Shown here piece by piece: positions 14,405 through 23,337 of a stretch of 64,000 nucleotides of DNA. A program made the translations under genes and the position numbers. Positions within the stretch are counted from its first letter, which is position 1; every line of letters begins with the position of its first letter. The DNA lies in NCBI RefSeq assembly GCF_937616625.2, contig NC_065576.1:24660628-24724627 (forward strand), in the 5' to 3' direction. The DNA is from Mercurialis annua (taxonomy: Eukaryota > Streptophyta > Magnoliopsida > Malpighiales > Euphorbiaceae). The notes under the pieces were generated by a model, which worked only from the letters and a program-made list of their open reading frames with translations, had not been told where the DNA came from and made no database searches.

Positions 14405-14795
14405 TGTTAGTAGTATGTGCCCTAGGGCCATTTGATCGTGTATATTTGTAGAATTAATCCCAATGGCAATGATATATATGTTCTATTTGAACTAAGTGTC
14501 TCATCAACTAAGTGTTCATTTATTACGTATTGTCCTTATCACATTGTGATAGAATCTATTCTTAAGGTGTTAAGAATATGAGTGACAGATTCTATTATAC
14601 AAGTGATCTAAATAATCGTTCACGATCGATGGGGTCCTACGAATAAGGGCATCGCATTATCCCGGAAAGATCGTCACCTCTGTTTATTCTCCTGATTAGT
14701 AAAGAGTTACTAATTATAGGAAGTAGTGAGTCTCATACTACTTGATGGGGATCAGAATAAACATGTGGACACTCAAGGTGTTGAGTGAGTCGAAC

Positions 14796-14809
14796 AAGTG
14801 ACGCTAGAT
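14796..14809 (+). other. 14-bp exact match to the satellite monomer inside the LTR
   Basis: AAGTGACGCTAGAT is identical to the satellite consensus on the + strand and is also present in the 3' LTR at 21731-21744. The satellite bases immediately left of the element (14391-14404, ATCTAGCATCACTT) are its reverse complement with one mismatch. Chance or common origin cannot be separated here. Confidence 0.8.
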
Positions 14810-15547
14810 GACTTATACATGGTAATTCATTAAAGTCAATTTAATGTCATCTAGTTCATAATTGTACATATGTCCTTTGACTTGCGGTGACACTATCTTG
14901 TATATAGGTGATTAGAGTTTGATACTCCTTAACTCTAGATCTTTCATGAGCTAGAGCCGCGGGATGTGTTGGCTCTAGTTAGTTGTATATGGAGATAGGG
15001 GTTTAACCTAGAAAGGATTCATCACTCTGGATGAACGGAGACAAGATTCTATGCTATCTCAAATTGTTCTTGATGGATGATAAAATCTGCGCAGGTGTAT
15101 ATGACTTACATAGAAAGTTGTTTCTAGTGGAAGTCATATTTATCAAGAATTAGAACTGGGAGATGAGGTCATATAATCAAGACATACAGTGTTTGACTTA
15201 ACCGTGACACTAGTCGAGATTGGAATCTTAGATGAAGGGAATTTTGAGTGTACGGTAATTATGAACATTGGTTCAAAACGAATGCATCGAAACATTCATC
15301 TCTATTTGGGGGTCGTGATATGTTGCTAGACGTCACTCTCGATCTACGAGAATTAATAATTAAATGGGATTTAATTATTTAATATAAGAAAGGCGTTTCT
15401 TATGTCTCTCGTTGCCATATAGATGTGAACCTAGTTAGTCACACACAATAGAGTGTGCAACCGATTGAGTTTACGAAAGATCGATTTCATATAGATACTA
15501 GCATATCTCGGAAATTAATCTAAGATGAAAAACAAGTACAAATTAAG

Positions 15548-15659
15548 GACTAATTTGTAAGAGTTATGAATTAGTAGGAACCTAATTGTATTATGTCCAT
15601 ATTAATTAGGGACTAATTTATAAGAGTTATAAATTAGTAGGAACGTAATTATATTTTAA
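15548..15659 (+). repeat. 63-bp tandem duplication inside the LTR
   Basis: GGACTAATTTGTAAGAGTTA near 15547 is repeated as GGACTAATTTATAAGAGTTA near 15610, a 63-bp period. Each copy continues into AATTAGTAGGAAC then TAATT. Each holds a small inverted repeat of the CTAATTT...AATTAG type. The same duplication lies in the 3' LTR from 22484. It is therefore an ancestral feature of this LTR family. Confidence 0.85.
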
Positions 15660-15732
15660 CCAAGTTTTATGATTAAAAGGTTTAAGTAATTAATTAGTGT
15701 AATTAATGATACTTAAATGAATAATCATTAGC

Positions 15733-15900
15733 TAATGGAATGATGATGTCATGGTGATGATGTAATGAGATAAGCCTATGTCATATATGTGACGTCATAT
15801 GATGACATCACCTATATGATGTCACCTATGTGATGTCACCACATGAAAGGTGTCATATGGTGGCAACACCTTTGCTTGGTGTGTGACACCTAGCATGCAA
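15733..15900 (+). promoter_or_regulatory. LTR U3 cluster of TGA(C/T)GTCA-like motifs
   Basis: Upstream of the TATA box are repeated ATGATGTCA and TGATGTCACC motifs, one perfect palindrome TGACGTCA at 15790-15797, and several GGTGTCA/TGACACC copies. TGACGTCA is a known plant bZIP (TGA/CRE-type) site. The repeated array suggests an enhancer-like U3. In the 3' LTR the palindrome reads TGATGTCA, a CpG transition. Regulation by bZIP factors is an inference from motif identity only. Confidence 0.55.
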
Positions 15901-15918
15901 GGTGTTGCATTCTTAAGG

Positions 15919-15945
15919 CATGCTCTAGCCTATAAATAGAGCATG
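15919..15945 (+). promoter_or_regulatory. LTR TATA box enclosed by a 9-bp perfect inverted repeat
   Basis: TATAAATA at 15931-15938 fits the plant core promoter consensus. It is bracketed by CATGCTCTA (15919-15927) and its exact reverse complement TAGAGCATG (15937-15945), with a 9-nt loop. The 3' LTR keeps the same arrangement at 22855-22881. The following CT/CA-rich stretch with CACAACACACATCTCACT is a plausible transcription start region. Confidence 0.75.
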
Positions 15946-16397
15946 TCCTTGCTCATTTCACAATACCACACAACACACATCTCACTACAAAGTTGTAGAG
16001 AGAGAAAGCACTTGAAGGAGTTCAAGTAGTCATCAATCACGGGAAAAACTTGGCGACGTTTTTCATACATCCGAGCAAGGTAGTGATCGCGGCGAGAGTT
16101 TGAGCTTAGGGCTGCTCGGCAAGAGGAACTCTTGCAGGATTACTTCAAGGCGAGGATTCAATCGGACGCATACTCGTGTGGACGAGCTTGAGGTCGCCGT
16201 ACTTTCGGGACTACAAGAATCTTTGGAGAATCGACATAGGTATTCTTCTTATGATTCTTAGATGCATGCTTTAATTACTAAATGATACGACGATCCATTT
16301 GTTGTTGATATGATCAACTTTAGGATCCGGATTGTTAGAATTTCGATTTTGAATTGAAATATACGATCCGGACCCGCGCCTCCCGCTGCGCCAACAG

Positions 16398-16410
16398 TGG
16401 TATCGGAGCC
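16398..16410 (+). other. Primer-binding site for initiator methionine tRNA
   Basis: TGGTATCGGAGCC begins two bases after the CA end of the 5' LTR. It matches the usual plant copia site complementary to the 3' end of initiator tRNA-Met, with one change (CGG where CAG is usual). This is where minus-strand synthesis would start. Confidence 0.93.
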
Positions 16411-18060
16411 ACCGTATCATCGAGTATTAACGCTTTACGATAGAATATATGTATAAATAATCATGGACTTAGGAATTATTATTGGGCATGTAATTTATAA
16501 TTCTGAGAGCTTATTTTTTCCAAAACGAACAATCGCTATTGTGATATTAATTACATTTGATTAAATTCTGTCTAGGAGATTGGTACTTAAGTGGTCCGCT
16601 CGTGACCCTCCAATCTATCCTGGGAATTTTTCTAATGTGATCATTTAACACAATACGTGATTTGCTTGTGCATTATGTTGTTATCAACGAGATGTGCGGA
16701 AAAAGGCGAAACCCGAAAAAAAAAAGCCGGAAAAAATAATAATATTTTTTTCATAAAAACCAAAAATGCTGAAAAACGGGTTTTACACCCGGAAAAAAGT
16801 TTTCGGCCCGAAAAAAAAATATTTTTTTTTTCCGTAAAAAACCGAAATGCTGAAAAAGAGGTTTTACACCCGGGGAAAAGTTTCCGACTCGAAAAAAAAA
16901 ACGTAAAAAGAAAAATAATTTTTTTTTCGAGCATCAGCAATCGGTTGAGGCTTTCGGAGGTTTGAGGATGAATCCTCGATACCTATAGAAAGTAGATATT
17001 ACATAGTAAATGATTAGAGAATCATTTTCGAGACATGTAATAGTTTGCTCATTCTTTTGTGGCTAAAGAATGAGACCTAGGAAGTCCATGATCATACATG
17101 TGTGATTGCATGATTCATTTTAGCTTTAATATGTATGAGATGCATGCTAAAATGTGTTGTGTGCTTAGTGAGACCGGAATAACTTAAAACCCTAAGAAAT
17201 CTTCCTAAAAGTTTAAAGATTAAGTTTATATTGATTAATCATTAAATTGATTTATCAATGGCTCTCCATTGGAGCAATAAACTAACACACTTTGAGTTAT
17301 CATTTTGTCGGCTATGGATACATAGGGGTGAGATGATATCGTCAAGAGGCTGTTGTTGAGTTTATTGTTAAGCATGAGATGTTACAGGTGTATCGATATA
17401 GTACACGGCAATAACGGAAATTAGGCGTACCAGAGTCGTGTATTATTCAAATTGATACATTTTAATTGATTCAATGGGTTAAACTTAACTAATGCAGAAA
17501 CCCAATAACGACAATGGGTATCTGAGGGTGAAAGCATTAGGAGCCGGAAATGATTGAACCTCATATGAGAAATGATGAACAAGTGTTGTTCACTTGTAGT
17601 ACATTGTGATCCCAATAACGGCAATTAGGCGTACCTGAGGGAAAGATCAATGACTATAAGAACTCAATCACCCACTTGAAATCTTTTCCAACAAAGATTC
17701 ACGTTTCCTATTTTGGAAGTGTAGGATTCGAAAAAGATAGTGGGAGGCCATTTTGATAAAGACCAAATCATTATGGTTAAATATACAAAATAACACGAAT
17801 ACTAATTAGAGATCTTTGCTATCTAAGGGATAATAAGATTAAATAGAATCCTTTTAAGTGACATTCACGATAGTAATCGGCTAGTGGTTTAAAACCATTT
17901 TTTTGATTGATTAAGATATTTAGATGCCTCCATGGCTATTGCGAAAAAGAAATGCACATTGGTTAACAAAGAAAAGTGTTTTCGTTTGTTAAGATGTAGG
18001 ACAGTATAAGTCATAGCCGGAAATATTTGGAATATTTAAAAGGCGGTTTGGTAAATAAAA
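16411..18060 (+). other. Retrotransposon leader and degraded gag N-terminal region
   Basis: About 1.65 kb between the primer site and the gag zinc knuckle. No continuous reading frame and no recognisable gag N-terminal domain could be followed. It holds an A/T-homopolymer-rich stretch with an 81-bp tandem duplication (about 16756-16910) and three copies of a CAATAACGGCAATTAGGCGT-like block (17407-17431, 17501-17528 diverged, 17611-17640). It probably contains the remains of gag, but which part is leader and which is coding is not clear. Confidence 0.6.
16756..16910 (+). repeat. 81-bp tandem duplication in A-rich leader
   Basis: ATGCTGAAAAACGGG at 16766 recurs as ATGCTGAAAAAGAGG at 16847, each followed by TTTTACACCCGG, a G/A-rich stretch, then a run of A and T. 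The homopolymers and the duplication produce overlapping open frames of about 100 codons on both strands, which have no coding signature. Confidence 0.8.
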
Positions 18061-18160
18061 GAAATTGTTTCTTTTGTCAAAACAAAAGACATTGAAATGG
18101 AAATTGTATTAAGTATTGTGAATACTTAAAGGGCAATGACGAGAGGAACGACAATTCCAT
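18061..18160 (+). pseudogene. gag: gag remnant: CCHC zinc knuckle with internal stop
   Basis: At 18066-18107 the frame reads C-F-F-C-Q-N-K-R-H-stop-N-G-N-C, the nucleocapsid zinc knuckle spacing CX2CX4HX4C. The residue after H is normally tryptophan in plant copia elements and is TGA here, as expected from TGG to TGA. The frame continues as IKYCEYLKGND, resembling the usual region downstream of the knuckle. The knuckle would bind genomic RNA during packaging; the stop makes this copy unable to give a full Gag. Confidence 0.85.
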
Positions 18161-18199
18161 CAAGAATGTGTCTATCTCATGTTCCAATGTCAATTGCTC

Positions 18200-18300
18200 A
18201 TTTAAAAGCTTAGGTATTGGATACCGATGCTAATTCTAACATTTGTTTATCTTTTACGGATTTAGTAAAAGTGAGAAAGAAAGGAAAAAGATGAAGTAAT
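18200..18300 (+). pseudogene. pro: Aspartic protease remnant, catalytic motif altered
   Basis: At 18214-18246 the frame reads VLDTDANSNIC. This matches the copia protease active-site block (V/I-L-D-T-G-A), but the invariant glycine of D-T-G is aspartate (GAT for GGT, codon 18226-18228). The rest of the protease cannot be followed in one frame. The family enzyme cleaves the Gag-Pol polyprotein; this copy should be inactive. Confidence 0.8.
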
Positions 18301-18614
18301 CTTAAATCTCGGGAATGACGCAAGCGTTGCGACAAGAGCTATAGGATCAACTTCAAATTTCTTAAATAAACATAAGTTGTACTTAAAACAAGTTTTTTGT
18401 ACTTTCCCAATATATATAGAAATATCATATCCGAATTTATATGACAAATTTGGTAGTTGATTTTCTATTTACAAAGGATGTTTGTAGTATTATGTTTGAT
18501 AATACGGAGTTGGGTATGGATATGTACAAAATGTTCTTTATGACTTGAATAAAGATGTTTAATGCAAAAGATGTTTTGGAAATTAATACCATAAGTAATC
18601 AAACTTCTAAACAA

Positions 18615-19282
18615 CTTTGGCATTTATAATTAGGACATATTGCAAAAGATAGACATAACAAGTTAGATAGGATGGGAATCTTGAGCAATCAAGATTTTGC
18701 ATCTCTTCCGATTTGTGAGTCGTATCTTAAAGGCAACATAGCCTGATTATTCTTTGTGGGACAAAGAGGTAGAGCTAAAGCCGTTTAAGAGATCATACAT
18801 AGTGATGTATATGGTACGTTTAAAGAAACGGACCAAGGTAGATACTTATACTTCATTTTCTACATCGATGATTTATCACGATATAGTTAAGTTTGTCTTA
18901 TGAAGAACAAACATGAAGATTATGAAATGTTCAAATGACTTCAAGAATGAAGTAGAAAACCAAATTGGAAAAGGTATTAATACTTTACGATGTGATCAAA
19001 AAGGGAAGAATACTTAAGTACAAAATTTGGTATGTTCCTAAAAGGAATGTGGTATTATTTTTCAACTTACTCCTTGAGAACACCATGGTTGAATGGTGCG
19101 TCTGTCAAGAAGGACGTATCGTACATTGTGGGAAATGATACAATCAAGAATGAGCTATATACTGACTTATCCATCTCGTTATAGGGTCAAGCACTTCTTA
19201 CCGCAAATAAAATTCTAAATTAAATTCCAACTAAATCCGCTCCATACATACCTTATGAGATATGGTATGGAATAAAGTCTTA
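18615..19282 (+). pseudogene. int: Integrase remnant (GAG-pre-integrase plus rve core)
   Basis: LWHL-stop-LGHI begins at 18615, followed by KLDRMGIL and C-E-S-Y-L-K-G: the pre-integrase HHCC zinc region, with the second of the usual cysteine pair changed to tyrosine. The core starts with IIHSDVYG; the first catalytic Asp is 18804-18806. YIDDLSRYS follows, then TLRCDQKG (second Asp 18994-18996). The block that normally ends N-G-V-x-E reads N-G-A-S-V (19092-19106), so the third catalytic residue, Glu, is Val. LSISL-stop-GQALLTANKILN-stop-IPTKS (TAG at 19182) and PYEIWYGIKS close the domain. Several frame changes lie between these blocks. Inactive. Confidence 0.88.
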
Positions 19283-19680
19283 AGGATGTTAAGATTTGAG
19301 GGTGTTCGGAACATATCATGTAACTGATATCCGATAAATTTGGAATCAAAATCAATCATGGAAAGGTTATGTTGGATATCCTAAAGACAGTTTAGGATAT
19401 TGTTTCTATATTCGAACCGAACAAACAATCGTTGTTTATCGGTGGTAGTCTTTCTTAATAAAGCGTTTATTCAAGAGGGACACTAAGAAAGGAATATAGA
19501 ATTAGATGAGGAGTCATCTAGTTACCAATAAAATAATGAATCAATGAAGATTGATCAAACCCACTAAAAGCCGGAGTTAGTAAAAGATGTATCTACATTA
19601 ACAACTCGAAGATTAAGTAGAGTATCTCGTCCACTGGAGAGAGATGGTTTTCCCACATGATAAACAAGAGTTGTTTAGTC
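19283..19680 (+). pseudogene. Integrase C-terminal / linker remnant
   Basis: Fragments such as GYVGYPKDSLGYCFYIRTEQ (about 19368-19427) match the region that follows the copia integrase core, and an acidic DEESS stretch follows near 19505. Stops and frame changes break it up. It joins the integrase and RT blocks of the former polyprotein, with no sign of a separate gene. Confidence 0.65.
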
Positions 19681-20480
19681 ATGGAGTAAAAGATCAAATG
19701 TTGATCCCTCTACTTATGAGGAAACTATATGTGATATAGATTCTTCAAAATTGGTTTGAAGGAATAAAATCTGAAATGGATTCCATATAAAGAAACCAAA
19801 TTTTAGGAGCTAGTCGATCCATCCAAAGGTATTATACCAATAAGGTTTAAATGGATATTCAAGTGTAAAATTGGTACTAATGGAAAGGTGGAGACCTTTA
19901 AAGCTAAGCTTGTTGCAAAAGAGTTTTGCTAGAGGCAAGAAGTTGTATTGTGAATACACTTTATTGCGGGTAGCCATGCTTAAGTTCATCAAGATTTTTC
20001 TTACCAAGGCTACACATTTAGATTTTGTGGTTAAACATATGAATGTAAGAACCACATTCCTTAATGGTTAAATTAAGGAGTATATCTATATGGAACAAGT
20101 CGAGGATTTTGAATCCGAAGAAGGTTCCAAGACGTGTAAGCTAAAATGATCCCTAGTTGATGAAAAGAAAGCTTCGAGTTTCATCGTCTTGATAAATCCG
20201 TAAGAAGTTACGAATTTATTAAAAACGATGATAAACCCAATGGTTACAAGAAGGTTAGTGGGAGAAGACTCACTTTCATGATCTTTCATGTAGATAACTT
20301 ATTACTACTAAATAATAATATCGGAATGATTACTTTTGTAAAACTTTGGTTTATCTAATACGTACTCCATCAAAGACCTTGGAGAGGTAGCCTAAATTCT
20401 CAGTATTAGACTCTATAGAGATAGATCTAAGAGAATAAATGGTTTCTCCAAAAGGCTCTTCTTAGAAAAGATATTGAAGT
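19681..20480 (+). pseudogene. rt: Reverse transcriptase remnant, catalytic Asp residues lost
   Basis: DPSTYEET and CDIDSSK open the domain. From 19810 an open frame reads LVDPSKGIIPIRFKWIFKCK and on to KAKLVAKEF, stopping at 19930. A second frame (19871-20071) gives VAMLKFIKIFLTKATHLDFV and MNVRTTFLNG. The usual MDVKTAFLNG block thus has its catalytic Asp changed to Asn (AAT, 20042-20044). The F/Y-V-D-D box reads H-V-D-N (20287-20298). GFSKRLFLEKIL marks the C-terminal part. RT would copy the RNA into cDNA; with two of three catalytic Asp positions changed and a frameshift, it cannot work. Confidence 0.9.
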
Positions 20481-20559
20481 AGTTCAATATGGAAGTTCTA
20501 AGAGAGGATTGATACTAGTTAGGCATAAAATTCTTCTTTCAAAGGGAGTGTCTTCCGAA

Positions 20560-21200
20560 ACTTCTGAAGAAAGAAAGAATCTAGCAAAGATACCATAAGC
20601 TTCGGCAATTGGTAGTCTGAGGTATGTGTTGCCACATACAAAGCTAGAAATTGTCTATGCGGTTAGTGGGACTAACCGGTTTTGATCCAATCTATGTTGA
20701 GAACATTGGATGGTTGTTAAAGGTATCTTTAAGTACTTTTATAGAACTAAAGATATGGTATTAACAAATGGAGAACGAGATTTTTAAGTAGACCGTTTTA
20801 CAGATTCTGATTAATAATCAGATATGGATAATAGAGAGTCTATCTCCAGATTCATATTTATCTATAATGAAGGAGTAGTGAGCTAGCAGTGTTCTAAGCA
20901 AGAATCAACTCCATACTCCATTATAGAAGCCGAGTATATTATGACATGAGATGTCGTAATAGAAGGTGTTTGGATAAATTAGTTTATAACTGAACTAAGT
21001 ACGGTTTTCTTCCATTAAGTCGAAAGTTCCTCTTTTCTGCGACCACAATGCTGCTACTGCCCTAGCAAAAGAAACCGGGTCTCACAATTTATCCGAACAT
21101 AAGGAAAGGCATTATCATATTATCTAAAGAAATTGTTGAAAAGAGAAAATTGTTTCTCTAAAAGATAGCATTAGCCAATAACACGGCTAACCCACTAACA
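20560..21200 (+). pseudogene. rnh: RNase H remnant and polyprotein C-terminus
   Basis: A degenerate RNase H region follows RT. EAEYI (about 20929) and the block at 21032-21127 (LFCDHNAATALAKETGSHNL, then SEHKERHYHII, then stop) match the C-terminal part of copia RNase H. NTANPLTKP near 21180-21206 matches the family's normal polyprotein ending. Many stops occur before EAEYI. RNase H would remove the RNA strand during cDNA synthesis. Non-functional here. Confidence 0.82.
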
Positions 21201-21205
21201 AAGCC

Positions 21206-21280
21206 CATGACTTGGAGTCAGTAAGGTTTACATGACTTAGAGTCATTAAGGTTTACATGACTTAGAGTCATTAATATTTA
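21206..21280 (+). repeat. 25-bp tandem repeat, three copies, before the polypurine tract
   Basis: CATGACTT(G/A)GAGTCA followed by (G/T)TAAGGTTTA starts at 21206, 21231 and 21256. The third copy ends TTAATATTTA. GACTTAGAGTC is itself nearly palindromic. It lies between the polyprotein end and the polypurine tract. Confidence 0.9.
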
Positions 21281-21328
21281 CATCTTGTGATGATGGGGCT
21301 TAGATATAGTTGTCAATGGCACTAGTGC

Positions 21329-21339
21329 AAGTGGGAGAT
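21329..21339 (+). other. Polypurine tract
   Basis: AAGTGGGAGAT directly abuts the TG of the 3' LTR at 21340. This sequence and position are typical of plant copia elements, where it primes plus-strand synthesis. Confidence 0.93.
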
Positions 21340-23332
21340 TGTTAGTAGTATGTGCCCTAGGGCCATTTGATCGTGTATATTTGTAGAATTAATCCCAATG
21401 GCAAAGATATATATGTTTTATTTGAACTAAGTGTCTCATCAACTAAGTGTTCATTTATTACGTATTGTCCTTATCACATTGTGATAGAATCTATTCTTAA
21501 GGTGTTAAGAATATGAGTGACAGATTCTATTATACAAGTGATCTAAATAATCGTTCACGATCGATGGGGTCCTACGAATAAGGGCATCGCATTATCCCGG
21601 AAAGATCGTCACCTCTGTTTATTCTCCTGATTAGTAAAGAGTTACTAATTATAGGAAGTAGTGAGTCTCATACTACTTGATGGGGATCAGAATAAACATG
21701 TGGACACTCAAGGTGTTGAGTGAGTCGAACAAGTGACGCTAGATGACTTATACATGGTAATTCATTAAAGTCAATTTAATGTCATCTAGTTCATAATTGT
21801 ACATATGTCCTTTGACTTGCGGTGACACTATCTTGTATATAGGTGATTAGAGTTTGATACTCCTTAACTCTAGATCTTTCATGAGCTAGAGCCGCGGGAT
21901 GTGTTGGCTCTAGTTAGTTGTATATGGAGATAGGGGTTTAACCTAGAAAGGATTCATCACTCCGGATGAACGGAGACAAGATTCTATGCTATCTCAAATT
22001 GTTCTTGATGGATGATAAAACCTGCGCAGGTGTATATGACTTACATAGAAAGTTGTTTCTAGTGGAAGTCATATTTATCAAGAATTAGAACTGGGAGATG
22101 AGGTCATATAATCAAGACATACAGTGTTTGACTTAACCGTGACACTAGTCGAGATTGGAATCTTAGATGAATGGAATTTTGAGTGTACGGTAATTATGAA
22201 CATTGGTTCAAAACGAATGCATCGAAACATTCATCTCTATTTGGGGGTCGTGATATGTTGCTAGAACGTCACTCTCGATCTACGAGAATTAATAATTAAA
22301 TGGGATTTAATTATTTAATATAAGAAAGGCGTTTCTTATGTCTCTCGTTGCCATATAGATGTGAACCTAGTTAGTCACACACAATAGAGTGTGCAACCGA
22401 TTGAGTTTACGAAAGATCGATTTCATATAGATACTAGCATATCTCGGAAATTAATCTAAGATGAAAAACAAGTACAAATTAAGGACTAATTTGTAAGAGT
22501 TATAAATTAGTAGGAACCTAATTGTATTATGTCCATATTAATTAGGGACTAATTTATAAGAGTTATAAATTAGTAGGAACCTAATTATATTTTAACCAAG
22601 TTTTATGATTAAAAGGTTTAAGTAATTAATTAGTGTAATTAATGATACTTAAAAGACTAATCATTAGCTAATGGAATGATGATGTCATGGTGATGATGTA
22701 ATGAGATAAGCCTATGTCATATATGTGATGTCATATGATGACATCACCTATATGATGTCACCTATGTGATGTCACCACATGAAAGGTGTCATATGGTGGC
22801 AACACCTTTGCTTGGTGTGTGACACCTAGCATGCAAGGTGTTGCATTCTTAAGGCATGCTCTAGCCTATAAATAGAGCATGTCCTTGCTCATTTCACAAT
22901 ACCACACAACACACATCTCACTACAAAGTTGTAGAGAGAGAAAGCACTTGAAGGAGTTCAAGTAGTCATCAATCACGGGAAAAACTTGGCGACGTTTTTC
23001 ATACATCCGAGCAAGGTAGTGATCGCGGCGAGAGTTTGAGCTTAGGGCTGCTCGGCAAGAGGAACTCTTGCAGGATTACGTCAAGGCGAGGATTCAATCG
23101 GACGCATACTCGTGTGGACGAGCTTGAGGTCGCCGTACTTTCGGGACTACAAGAATCGTTGGAGAATCGACATAGGTATTCTTCTTACGATTCTTAGATG
23201 CATGCTTTAATTACTAAATGATACGACGATCCATTTATTGTTGATATGATCAACTTTAGGATCCGGATTGTTAGAATTTCAATTTTGAATTGAAATATAC
23301 GATCCGGACCCGCGCCTCCCGCTGCGCCAACA
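21340..23332 (+). repeat. 3' long terminal repeat
   Basis: 1,993 bp, same ends as the 5' LTR. Differences from the 5' copy are scattered single substitutions (for example CTCTGG/CTCCGG, GAAGGG/GAATGG, TGACGTCA/TGATGTCA, AATCTTTGG/AATCGTTGG) plus the 1-bp indel. It keeps the TATA box (22867-22874) with its inverted repeat (22855-22881). It is followed by the second CACTT target duplication. Confidence 0.96.
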
Positions 23333-23337
23333 CACTT
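23333..23337. repeat. Target-site duplication CACTT, right
   Basis: Matches 14400-14404. The satellite continues as CACTTTTCACGCACAATTTT, the same as the uninterrupted paralogue at 40573 onward, so no flanking bases were lost at insertion. Confidence 0.95.

Larger units (their letters stand above)
14405..16396 (+). repeat. 5' long terminal repeat
   Basis: Starts TGTTAGTAGTATG and ends CGCTGCGCCAACA. By hand comparison it differs from the 3' LTR at about 15 bases plus a 1-bp indel (the CTAGACGTCAC region near 15327; the 3' copy has an extra A), about 0.75%. It contains a bZIP-type TGACGTCA, a TATA box inside an inverted repeat, and an internal 63-bp tandem duplication. At nearly 2 kb it is long for a copia LTR. 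The transcription start is probably about 25-35 bp after the TATA box. Confidence 0.96.
14405..23332 (+). mobile_element. Ty1-copia LTR retrotransposon, complete but coding-dead
   Basis: An 8,928-bp insertion with two LTRs (1,992 and 1,993 bp, TGTT...AACA ends), a 5-bp target duplication, a primer-binding site next to the 5' LTR, a polypurine tract next to the 3' LTR, and a 4,943-bp internal region. Conserved blocks occur in the order gag zinc knuckle, protease, integrase, reverse transcriptase, RNase H. Integrase before RT defines the copia superfamily; the lineage was not determined. Every coding block carries stops or frameshifts, and residues at the protease, integrase and RT active sites are changed. 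It lies in the + direction inside a - oriented satellite segment. LTR near-identity implies recent movement, so the enzymes probably came from another element. Confidence 0.96.

Noticed and set aside
16641..16965. Overlapping ~100-codon frames on both strands in the retrotransposon leader
   Set aside because: They are produced by A and T homopolymers and the 81-bp duplication. The translations are Lys/Phe-rich low complexity with no gag signature.
19810..20071. Functional reverse transcriptase
   Set aside because: The frame shifts near 19920, a stop follows at 20069, and catalytic Asp positions are Asn in both key motifs.
14405..23332. Gypsy-type centromeric retrotransposon (CRM-like)
   Set aside because: Integrase precedes reverse transcriptase, the polypurine tract and RT blocks are copia-like, and there is no chromodomain.
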